Shown: piece after piece, positions 45,372 through 52,841 of the stretch
Position numbering within the stretch: position 1 is the stretch's first letter
Layout: every line of letters begins with the position of its first letter
Assembly (NCBI GenBank): GCA_013538675.1
Contig: JACAFJ010000001.1
Span: 1-64,000, forward strand
Length of the DNA: 64,000 nt
Source: Candidatus Nitrosocaldus tengchongensis
GTDB lineage: Archaea; Thermoproteota; Nitrososphaeria; Nitrososphaerales; Nitrosocaldaceae
Direction: 5' to 3'
Program-made: the position numbers and the translations under genes
The notes under the pieces: model-generated
Seen by the model: the letters and a program-made list of their open reading frames with translations, nothing else
Told to the model about the DNA's origin: nothing
The model's database searches: none

Positions 45372-46547
45372 ATGAAGAGGATACTGATCCTTGGTGGTGG
45401 TGCTGGCGGTGTTGTTGTAGCCTCAAGGTTGAGTAAGATGCTAAAGGATAATGCTGGCATCACACTTATAGATAAGAATAGGTACCATGAGTTCAGACCA
45501 TCCTACCTCTGGGTTGCCATGGGTACAAAGAAGCCAGATGATGTTAGGAGGGAACTTACCTTACTGGAGAGGAAGGGTATAAACTTCCTCAACGGTTCAG
45601 TCAAGTCCATAGATGTAGCAGATAGAAAGGTTGGTGTAGAGGTTGGTGGAGGTGGAGGCATAAAGATGCTTGATTACGACTACCTTGTTGTTGCACTTGG
45701 TGCAGAGTTGAGGCCTGAGATGCTCAAGGGTATGGAGCATGCGTATCATACATGGGAGTTGGATGACGCTCTAAGGTTCAAGGATGCTCTAGCAGGGTTC
45801 AAGGGAGGTAGGGTAGTAGTAGGGGTAGCATCTATGCCATACAGATGCCCTCCAGCACCATTTGAACTTGCACTTATGCTTCGCTACCTATCAGAGCAGA
45901 GGGGTGTTGATGATAGGACAGAGATAAGCATATTCCACCCTGCATGGAGTGCTCCAATGGAACCCTTTGGTCCATTCATGCAGAAGGCATTCAGCAACTT
46001 CCTAGAGCAGTACAGGATAAGGTTCCATGGTAACTGGAAGGTAGATCATATAGATGGGGAGAGGAAGAGGATAGTTGCAGAGGATGGGGATGCTCTAGAG
46101 TATGATCTCGCAGTGGTTATACCACCACACGTGCCATCTAGAGCAGTTGCTGAGAGCGATCTTGCTGATAAGACTGGATACATGAGCGTATCAAGGAAGA
46201 GCCTGAGGAATGCTAGATACGATGATGTGTTTGGATTAGGGGATATAATAGCACCTACTCTAGGCATAGGTATGGCTGGTGTATTTGCACACTTTGAGGG
46301 AGATTACATTGCTACACAGATTGCAGATGAGTTATCTGGTGCATACATGGCAATGAACTACAACAGGAGCGGGATATGTGTTATGGATATTGGGTATGCT
46401 GGCGCCGCTGTATTCTGTGACTTCTCAAAGGTGCTTGCTGGAGAGGCAAGGTATCCAGAGTGCTGGATGCTTGGAGGAATGAAGGCATTTAGAGGAATAA
46501 AGATGGCATTCGAGAGGATGTGGTTTGCAGAACTCTTTGGTAAATAG
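45372..46547 (+). CDS. Sulfide:quinone oxidoreductase-like FAD flavoprotein
   Basis: Two-dinucleotide-fold oxidoreductase. Seen: FAD motif LGGGAGGVVVASRLS at about 6-20, YHEFRPSYLW, second nucleotide/FAD region with Cys in PYRCPPAPFELALML (about 157-171), and VFGLGDIIAP for the FAD C-terminal motif. One late Cys in AAVFCDFS could pair with the first as in SQR, but the third SQR cysteine is not clear. 391 aa. It is followed at once by DUF1641, a common pair. Substrate may be sulfide or NADH. Confidence 0.82.
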   Translation: MKRILILGGGAGGVVVASRLSKMLKDNAGITLIDKNRYHEFRPSYLWVAMGTKKPDDVRRELTLLERKGINFLNGSVKSIDVADRKVGVEVGGGGGIKMLDYDYLVVALGAELRPEMLKGMEHAYHTWELDDALRFKDALAGFKGGRVVVGVASMPYRCPPAPFELALMLRYLSEQRGVDDRTEISIFHPAWSAPMEPFGPFMQKAFSNFLEQYRIRFHGNWKVDHIDGERKRIVAEDGDALEYDLAVVIPPHVPSRAVAESDLADKTGYMSVSRKSLRNARYDDVFGLGDIIAPTLGIGMAGVFAHFEGDYIATQIADELSGAYMAMNYNRSGICVMDIGYAGAAVFCDFSKVLAGEARYPECWMLGGMKAFRGIKMAFERMWFAELFGK

Positions 46548-46575
46548 TGAAGATGGGGATGAGAGGGGTGAGCAT

Positions 46576-47016
46576 ATGGCACAAACACTAAACATACCAG
46601 AGGAGAAGGCTGAGAAGGTGATCAGGTTACTGGATATGCTTGCTGATAATTCTGATGCAATTGAGAGCCTGCTTAGGACATTATCAAGGCTTAAGGAGAG
46701 TGGTATACTTGCAGCGCTAGAAGGGCTTGCCGAGGGCTTCGATGAGGGTTTCAACTACATGGCTAGAGCAGAGTTGATGGCTGCCATAGGTAACCTCATG
46801 ATGCTCCTCTACATGCTCAGCAGGATTAACCAACCAATGCTATTTGAGCTTGCAGAGAGGCTTCCTAAAGGCTTGAATGCTATGTATGAGGAGATCAAGG
46901 CGCCAAGGAAAGGGAAGGCTAGCATACTTGAGTTACTTACACTTATGAGGAGCCCAGAGATGTATGCACTGATGAGTGCTGTAAGGAGCATGATGAGAGA
47001 GGTCTCTAAGGATTAG
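46576..47016 (+). CDS. DUF1641 family protein
   Basis: Small alpha-helical protein commonly beside SQR-type flavoproteins in archaea and bacteria; role unknown. Seen: LLRTLSRLKESGILAALEGLAEGFDEGFNYM-type core, split across about 40-80. The ORF is open from a TTG at 46525, but the ATG at 46576 is preceded by gaggggtgag, so that start is chosen. This leaves a 28-base gap after the flavoprotein stop, fitting one operon. Confidence 0.82.
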   Translation: MAQTLNIPEEKAEKVIRLLDMLADNSDAIESLLRTLSRLKESGILAALEGLAEGFDEGFNYMARAELMAAIGNLMMLLYMLSRINQPMLFELAERLPKGLNAMYEEIKAPRKGKASILELLTLMRSPEMYALMSAVRSMMREVSKD

Positions 47017-47072
47017 ATTAGAGGGAAGAGGAGGAAGGAGAAAGAAAAAGCAACAATCTTATTATTTATTAT

Positions 47073-48017
47073 TCATTTCAGGAGCGTCTTCCAGTCAGAC
47101 ATTATAACTGGCTTGCCCTTAAGCCTCTGCACATAGTTGTATGCTACAAGTCCAGCCTTTGCACCTTCCCCAGCAGATATTACAAGCTGCTTGAATTGAG
47201 TATCTGTAACATCGCCAGCAGCGAATATCCCTGCCCTAGAAGTCTCCTGATTCTTATTCACTACTATCTCACCCCTATCATTCAACTCAACCAATCCCTT
47301 GAGCCACTCTGTCCTTGCTACATAGCCTAGTTCTACAAAGACACCATCAACCTCTACCTCCCTGACACCTTGAGCATCCTTGATCCTTATGCCCTTAACC
47401 TTGCTATCGCCAAGTATCTCTAACACGTTTGCACGTAAGAATACTTCAACATTACTAGTATTTGAACACATGTTCAGTAAATCCTCATGCCCTACAAATG
47501 ATGAGCCCTTGTTTATCAGATATACCTTCTCTGCTATGCTGCATAGCATGAGTGTAGCGTCAAGCGCAGGATCGCCTATACCAACTACAGCAATCCTCTT
47601 GCCTTTGAAGAGAGGAGCATCGCATACTGCACAGTAGGATACACCTTTGCCTACAAGCCTTGCCTCTCCAGGAACATTAAGATCCCTAGGCGTCTTCCCA
47701 AATGCAAGTATTATTGCTATACTCTCATAATCATTCAGATTGCTCTTTACTACATAGTAGCCATCTGCAACCTCTATGCCCTTAACCTCCTCGTACCTAA
47801 ACTCAGCATTGAACCTCTCTGCCTGCTCCTTTACACGCTCTGCAAACTCTAGCCCGCTTATGCTCTCGAATCCAGGATAGTTCTCTATGCTTGGTGTAAG
47901 TATTGCCTGCCCTCCTATGTCCTTGGTAAGTACTAATGTCTTCATACCCTGTCTTGCAGTGTACAATGCTGCAGTAAGGCCTGCAGCACCTCCTCCAACA
48001 ACTATAACATCATACAT
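47073..48017 (-). CDS. trxB: Thioredoxin reductase family FAD/NAD(P) oxidoreductase
   Basis: Reduces thioredoxin-type proteins with NAD(P)H. Seen: GGGAAGLTAALYTARQG (FAD), redox pair CAVC at 129-132 in the canonical place, NAD(P) motif VGIGDPALDA (altered from GxGxxG/A, with Asp in place of the second usual residue), and FAAGDVTDTQFKQL. 314 aa is normal. Stands alone on the minus strand, convergent with DUF1641. Confidence 0.92.
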   Translation of the reverse strand: MYDVIVVGGGAAGLTAALYTARQGMKTLVLTKDIGGQAILTPSIENYPGFESISGLEFAERVKEQAERFNAEFRYEEVKGIEVADGYYVVKSNLNDYESIAIILAFGKTPRDLNVPGEARLVGKGVSYCAVCDAPLFKGKRIAVVGIGDPALDATLMLCSIAEKVYLINKGSSFVGHEDLLNMCSNTSNVEVFLRANVLEILGDSKVKGIRIKDAQGVREVEVDGVFVELGYVARTEWLKGLVELNDRGEIVVNKNQETSRAGIFAAGDVTDTQFKQLVISAGEGAKAGLVAYNYVQRLKGKPVIMSDWKTLLK

Positions 48018-48071
48018 ACCTCACATACACAGTCATCAACATTTAAAAATTCCTTACAATCTCTCTCTACC

Positions 48072-48428
48072 GTGCTTGTAAGAGCATGCAGGCTTGATGA
48101 GGTTAGAGATGGGTCCATGAGGCTGGTTAGGGTTGATGATGGAAGGGAGTATGTTGTAGGGAAGCATAATGGTAGGGTATTTGCATGCGATGCACACTGC
48201 CCCCATCGCTATGCGTATCTGCATAGAGGGCATTTCAATGGCAACAATATAGTATGCCCTCTGCATGGGTTTGAGTTCGATATCGATACTGGAAGGCTTG
48301 TGAAGATAAAGCCATGGCACAATGGAAACAACTGGCCTGATCAAGACCCAGAGTGGTATAGATCTGGTGATCTAAGGATGTACAGGGTAGAGGTCAAGGA
48401 TGATGGATATATCTATCTGCATATCTAA
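48072..48428 (+). CDS. Small Rieske [2Fe-2S] protein
   Basis: Ferredoxin-type Rieske protein, probably an electron carrier or the small part of an oxygenase/reductase. Seen: cluster ligands CPH at 43-45 and CPLH at 62-65. No transmembrane anchor, so it is cytosolic. Start GTG at 48072. The next gene of 65 aa starts 9 bases later. Confidence 0.9.
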   Translation: MLVRACRLDEVRDGSMRLVRVDDGREYVVGKHNGRVFACDAHCPHRYAYLHRGHFNGNNIVCPLHGFEFDIDTGRLVKIKPWHNGNNWPDQDPEWYRSGDLRMYRVEVKDDGYIYLHI

Positions 48429-48437
48429 TCATACTCA

Positions 48438-48635
48438 ATGGTAGAGTTCAGGTTGGCAGTGGAGTATGGTAGCAAGGATGAGTACATGGTAGAGGTATGG
48501 GATGGTGGAAGGATAGTTGCAGTGATACACTCAGCACCATACGGGTTGAGGATAACTAGTAGGATGAGTATGGATGTTGATATAACTGATGAGGGAAGAG
48601 AGGTCCATGTAATGCTTGCAAGGGTAGTTAGTTGA
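48438..48635 (+). CDS. Small protein of unknown function after Rieske gene
   Basis: 65 aa, all-beta pattern (VEFRLAVEYGSKDEYMVEVW, GRIVAVIHSAPYGLRI). It begins 9 bases after the Rieske stop, so is likely translated from the same message. No family recognised. Confidence 0.6.
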   Translation: MVEFRLAVEYGSKDEYMVEVWDGGRIVAVIHSAPYGLRITSRMSMDVDITDEGREVHVMLARVVS

Positions 48636-48699
48636 ATGAGTGAGTTAATGGGTTTGTAATTGATAAATACAGTAACAACCACAGTTGTTTTATCCTTAA

Positions 48700-48870
48700 T
48701 TAAAATCTGGTAATCTCTATAACGAAGTCTGTTAAGAGAGGTATACCACATGCTGGGCATCTATTACTATTCTTCACCACATCCTTCACTGGCTTCAATA
48801 TGGCTATGGTAGATATCAATGCACCACACTTACTACATATAATCTCTATAGGCATACTGTAACTTATCAT
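48700..48870 (-). CDS. 56-aa zinc-ribbon protein
   Basis: ATG at 48870, stop at 48700. Translation has CSKCG at 12-16 and CPACG at 38-42, a clear pair of CxxC motifs spaced like a zinc ribbon. On the minus strand, TATA-like tracts (ctatatatc and ttataaagta) lie 15-40 bases upstream. A second ATG occurs at residue 6. It was too short to be found by a 60-aa cutoff; a longer open frame over the same bases reads in a different frame and shows no motif. Confidence 0.6.
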   Translation of the reverse strand: MISYSMPIEIICSKCGALISTIAILKPVKDVVKNSNRCPACGIPLLTDFVIEITRF

Positions 48871-48942
48871 ACAATGCAATAAGATATATAGGCAATCATA
48901 CTTTATAACCTTATCAAGATCATTTCACATAACAGACTGGGT

Positions 48943-49350
48943 TTAGTTAGTTACTTCTGTCAGCACAGAACTACTGCTACTACTGCTATTCTCAGCCTTC
49001 AGCAGTATACCCCTCCCATCATAGCCTACTATCCTAACCCTAGAGTCTAGCGGAAGGTCTCTGGCAGACTTGACATCTATAAAGCCTGATATGTTGATAC
49101 CAGAGTCAAGTCTAACTACAGCCCAGCCATACGGTGTGTACCTCTCATAGCCCTCAGGGGGAACATAGAGTATGGTGAATGTAACCACTCTCCCTTTACC
49201 CTCCTCCTCTACAACCTCAAACTCATCTGAGTTGCACATCCTGCAGAATACTATGGTTGCCAACTGAAGGTTACTGCACCTCTTACATCTATAGAGGAGT
49301 ACCTTACCCTCCTTCAACTTATTTATAAACTCCTCCCTGCTAACACTCAC
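48943..49350 (-). CDS. DUF35/Zn-ribbon OB-fold protein, thiolase partner
   Basis: Scaffold that forms a channel between thiolase and partner enzymes in archaea. Seen: rubredoxin-like zinc ribbon with CKRC and CRMC (about 22-40) and an OB-fold (about 48-115, GRVVTFTILYVPPEGYERY). The C terminus has a seven-Ser tract (ENSSSSSSSVL) encoded by AGT/AGC repeats. Start is GTG at 49350, 28 bases after the thiolase gene. Confidence 0.9.
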   Translation of the reverse strand: MSVSREEFINKLKEGKVLLYRCKRCSNLQLATIVFCRMCNSDEFEVVEEEGKGRVVTFTILYVPPEGYERYTPYGWAVVRLDSGINISGFIDVKSARDLPLDSRVRIVGYDGRGILLKAENSSSSSSSVLTEVTN

Positions 49351-49378
49351 CCTCTATGCACCTACCTAGAGACCATTC

Positions 49379-50533
49379 CTACACTCTCCTGAAGATATGT
49401 ACAGCACAGCTTGCCCCAGTTGCACCAAAGTTGTGCGTCAATGCTATCTCTGCGCCCTTTACCTGCCTCTCCCCTGCCCTTCCCAGTAGTTGCTCATACA
49501 CCTCAACGACTTGCCCAACTCCAGTAGCACCTATTGGATGACCTTTGGACTTCAAGCCTCCAGATGGGTTTATTGGAAGATCCCCTCCAAGCCTAGTTAT
49601 CCCTTGCTTTACAGCCTCTGCACCCTTGCCTTTAGGGAAGAACCCAAGATCCTCTATATCTACTATCTCTGCTATAGTGAAGCAGTCATGGACCTCAGCA
49701 AAGTCAACATCCTTTGGCTCTATCCTTGCCTGCTTGAATGCCTGTTGAGCAGCAGCCCTTGTGCTTGGTATAGTTGTTATATCCTCCCTATCCTGGAGGG
49801 TTGCTGGTGATGCCCCCCTCCCAGAGCCTATAACCTCTACATACTCTAGGCCATGGCTCTTTGCATACTCCTCATTTGCAAGTATCACTGCACTAGCACC
49901 ATCTGAGAATGGACAGCAGTCAAGCAACTTCAATGGGCTTGCTACTGGGGGAGACTCTAGAACATCCCCAACAGTTATCCTCTTCCTTAGATGTGCCTTA
50001 GGATTAAGAAGCCCATGCTCATGGTTCTTCACAGCAACAACTGCTAGATCCTCCTCACTAGCATTGTACTTGTGCATGTATGCTCTAGCCATAGATGCAA
50101 ATAGCCCTGGGAACGATACCCCACTTCCTCCTTCATAGAAGAAGTCCGAGCAGTATGAGAAGAGCGTCGTTGATCTTGCAGTGCCTGTATGCGTAACCTT
50201 CTCAACCCCAACCACTAGAACAACATCATAGAAGCCAGCAGCAACGTTAGCGTATGCTTCTCTGAACGCTATGGAACCACTCCCACATGCTGACTCTACA
50301 GTTAAACCTGGAACATTCATAAGCCCAAGATCGCTCATTATAACAGGGGCAAGATGCACTTGCCTATCTGCAACGCCAAATACATTGGATATGAATGCAT
50401 ACTGCACATCCCTAGCCTCTATACCTGCACTCTTTATCGCTTCTTTAGATGCATTTACTGCCAACTCAACTATACCCTCGTTGAGTTTACCATACTTTGT
50501 GCTACCAGCACCTATAACACAGACCTTGTTCAC
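49379..50533 (-). CDS. Thiolase family acetyl-CoA C-acyltransferase
   Basis: Condenses or cleaves acyl-CoA, likely acetoacetyl-CoA. Seen: nucleophile Cys in VESACGSGS at about 89-91, HDCF at about 283-286, and GGLKSKGHPIGATG near 335-350. The archaeal SCP-x-like thiolase family has this layout and the DUF35 partner. It serves mevalonate synthesis or, in Nitrososphaerota, the 3HP/4HB cycle end step. HMG-CoA synthase is not in the window. GTG start; TATA-like tatataaaaatg lies upstream. Confidence 0.9.
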   Translation of the reverse strand: MNKVCVIGAGSTKYGKLNEGIVELAVNASKEAIKSAGIEARDVQYAFISNVFGVADRQVHLAPVIMSDLGLMNVPGLTVESACGSGSIAFREAYANVAAGFYDVVLVVGVEKVTHTGTARSTTLFSYCSDFFYEGGSGVSFPGLFASMARAYMHKYNASEEDLAVVAVKNHEHGLLNPKAHLRKRITVGDVLESPPVASPLKLLDCCPFSDGASAVILANEEYAKSHGLEYVEVIGSGRGASPATLQDREDITTIPSTRAAAQQAFKQARIEPKDVDFAEVHDCFTIAEIVDIEDLGFFPKGKGAEAVKQGITRLGGDLPINPSGGLKSKGHPIGATGVGQVVEVYEQLLGRAGERQVKGAEIALTHNFGATGASCAVHIFRRV

Positions 50534-50617
50534 GTTAACCTATCTCAACACCGTATATAAAAATGTAAGTAGACTAACCTGCTTATCTATAGCAACATTT
50601 TAGTATTGCTCACAATC

Positions 50618-51511
50618 TTAACCAGCCTTATCATCATACACATACCTCTGCATCGTATCTGCATATCTAGCATACACATCCACCCTTCTGTTGTTTAGCA
50701 ATGGTAGCCTGCTCCTAACCTCATACACATGCCTTACATCAACCTCAACCATGCCTAGTCCTTCATCCCCCTCGCCCATATCCAGCAGTACGCTTCCAAA
50801 GGGATCAACAGCCATGCTGTGCCCTATGTATATGTTGCCTACCTGATCTGGGGCAATAACATAGCATCCATTCTCTATTGCCCTTGCTCTAAGCATGGTC
50901 TGCCAATGCTCATACTTCATCCTTCCTTGAACCCAGGCTGAAGGTATCACAAGCACCTCCGTCCCAAGCAATGCAAGTATCCTAGACATCTCTGGGAACC
51001 TAACATCGTAGCATATCATCATGCCTAACCTACCTAGTTGTGCATCTACTGGCACTGCTACCTCATTCCCAGGGAGCAGCTTTGCTGACTCCTTGAAGCC
51101 TAGGGCATCGTAGAGGTGTATCTTCCTGTAAACTGATCTTATGTTACCATTGCTATCTATGAGCAGTGCTGTATCGTAGACCCTGTTGCTCCCTTCACCC
51201 CTCTCATACATTGTTACTACGGTATCCACCATACATGCTCTGACCTTCTCCCTTATCGCTGATACAAAGTTACCATCTATTCTCTCTGCTATATGGTAGA
51301 GGGCATCAGCATCCTGCTCTTCAGGCGAGTATGCCATGGTGAACTCTGGGAATGCTACAAGTGATGCACCTAGCCTACTTGCTTCATCTATGTAGTGTAG
51401 AGCCTTCTCTAGGTTCTCCTCCTTGCTTATGGAGGATCTGAACTGTACGATCGCTGCCTTCTTCTTCTGCTGCTTATCATCATTACTAGTACTTCTAATA
51501 TTAACATCCAT
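50618..51511 (-). CDS. Nitrilase-superfamily carbon-nitrogen hydrolase
   Basis: Amide hydrolase. Seen: catalytic triad Glu in AFPEFTM, Lys in YRKIHLYDA and Cys in MMICYDVRFPEMSR. N-terminal tail MDVNIRSTSNDDKQQKKK is extra. The sequence resembles omega-amidase/NIT2 and amidase types. Start ATG at 51511 was chosen over the TTG at 51514. Substrate unknown. Confidence 0.88.
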   Translation of the reverse strand: MDVNIRSTSNDDKQQKKKAAIVQFRSSISKEENLEKALHYIDEASRLGASLVAFPEFTMAYSPEEQDADALYHIAERIDGNFVSAIREKVRACMVDTVVTMYERGEGSNRVYDTALLIDSNGNIRSVYRKIHLYDALGFKESAKLLPGNEVAVPVDAQLGRLGMMICYDVRFPEMSRILALLGTEVLVIPSAWVQGRMKYEHWQTMLRARAIENGCYVIAPDQVGNIYIGHSMAVDPFGSVLLDMGEGDEGLGMVEVDVRHVYEVRSRLPLLNNRRVDVYARYADTMQRYVYDDKAG

Positions 51512-51557
51512 CAACCTGATAAAAATAAGGGTATAGATAATATATTTTGATGTCTGT

Positions 51558-51737
51558 TTATGTCAATGGATCCCCTGCAACGTACCAGTTCTCCTTGGGC
51601 GTATCTTGGAAGACTATTATAACATGCTCCTTCTTGCTACCTAGAACCTTGGTTATTGAATCTGTTATAGCCTTGGCAAGTTCCTCCTTCTGCTGCTGTG
51701 TCCTTCCAGGCCATAGTGATATGGTTACTAGAGGCAT
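51558..51737 (-). CDS. 4-oxalocrotonate tautomerase family protein
   Basis: 60-aa enzyme with the catalytic Pro immediately after the initiator Met (MPLVTISLWPGRTQQQK). The ORF is open upstream to 51800, but only the start at 51737 yields Pro as residue 1 of the mature protein. C-terminal part has IVFQDTPKENWYVAG, typical of the family. Substrate unknown. Confidence 0.85.
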   Translation of the reverse strand: MPLVTISLWPGRTQQQKEELAKAITDSITKVLGSKKEHVIIVFQDTPKENWYVAGDPLT

Positions 51738-51809
51738 GCATGCTTGAACACTAACCTTCAATAATAACCATACCATGCTATAAATAGTGTTGTATAGCAA
51801 CTATACTGG

Positions 51810-52826
51810 ATGTTCCCACTCTACGATGAGAACCCTAGAACCACTAGACCGTATGTTAACTATGCTCTTATAGCAATAAACTTCATCATCTTCATATGGG
51901 AGATCATCGTAACTAGGCTCTTCATGGATCAGAGGGCAACGATAACCCTCTTCCTGAACTATGGGTTTGTACCAGCAAGGTTCCTAGAGGATGTTAGCAG
52001 TGCACAGTACATGGATGCTGGCATATCCATACTAACATCGATGTTCATGCATGGGAGCATAATGCACATACTTGGCAACATGCTCTTCCTCTGGATATTT
52101 GGTGATAACATAGAGGATAGGTTTGGGCATGCAAAGTATCTAGCCTGCTACCTCTTCTGGGGTTTTGTTGCTGCAATGGCCCATCTAGCATGGGCAATGA
52201 ACGTTGGAGGGGAGCAGATGCTAATCCCTGCAGTTGGTGCATCTGGCGCAATATCTGGAGTGCTAGGAGCATACATGCTCATGTTTCCGCATGCTAGGGT
52301 TGTAACACTGATATTCTTCTTCCTTATAACAACAACAAGGATACCTGCATTCGCATACCTCTTCCTCTGGTTCATATACCAGTTGATAGCAGCAGCGTTT
52401 GGTGCTGGTGGAGGGGTAGCATATCTAGCGCATATAGGAGGTTTTGTAGCAGGTCTAGCATTTGGTTTTGCATACAGGTATATAATAAGGATAAGTGCAA
52501 GTATAAGGGCAAGGGTCCCAAGCGTAGGCCATCAAGGCTCTGGATATGAGAGGTACCATGCTAGAGAGCAGATACTAAAGCCATTGAGGATAGAGGGTAT
52601 AGTTACAAACATGTACGTTGAGTTGCTTGCTGAGATGCCAGGAGTAGATGAGCGTACGATCTCGATAAGCGTTATGGATAACAGCATAGTAAGCATAGAT
52701 GCCCTAACAGAGGATGGGTACAGGAGGTATTCGGGCAAGGCAATGCTTAGGACTAGTGTCAATGAGCAGCCAGAAGAGGTTCAGTACATCAATGGGATAT
52801 TGCGTGTAAGGTTCGCTAGGATCTGA
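51810..52826 (+). CDS. Rhomboid family intramembrane serine protease
   Basis: Membrane serine protease. Seen: N-terminal TM, FMHGSIMHILGNMLFLWIFG, catalytic Ser in GASGAISGVLGAY (about 149-161), and His in LAHIGGFVAGLAFG. About six helices, then an extra cytosolic domain of about 110 residues (from about 230) of unknown fold. The catalytic Asn/His region around loop HILGN fits the active family. 338 aa. Confidence 0.92.
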   Translation: MFPLYDENPRTTRPYVNYALIAINFIIFIWEIIVTRLFMDQRATITLFLNYGFVPARFLEDVSSAQYMDAGISILTSMFMHGSIMHILGNMLFLWIFGDNIEDRFGHAKYLACYLFWGFVAAMAHLAWAMNVGGEQMLIPAVGASGAISGVLGAYMLMFPHARVVTLIFFFLITTTRIPAFAYLFLWFIYQLIAAAFGAGGGVAYLAHIGGFVAGLAFGFAYRYIIRISASIRARVPSVGHQGSGYERYHAREQILKPLRIEGIVTNMYVELLAEMPGVDERTISISVMDNSIVSIDALTEDGYRRYSGKAMLRTSVNEQPEEVQYINGILRVRFARI

Positions 52827-52841
52827 GTTTGCTAGGAGTAC

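Noticed and set aside
48425-48760. 111-aa open frame on the minus strand over the Rieske/zinc-ribbon gap
   Set aside because: It runs antisense to the real 65-aa gene and across the gap in a frame different from the zinc-ribbon ORF; it shows no motif and an unlikely composition.
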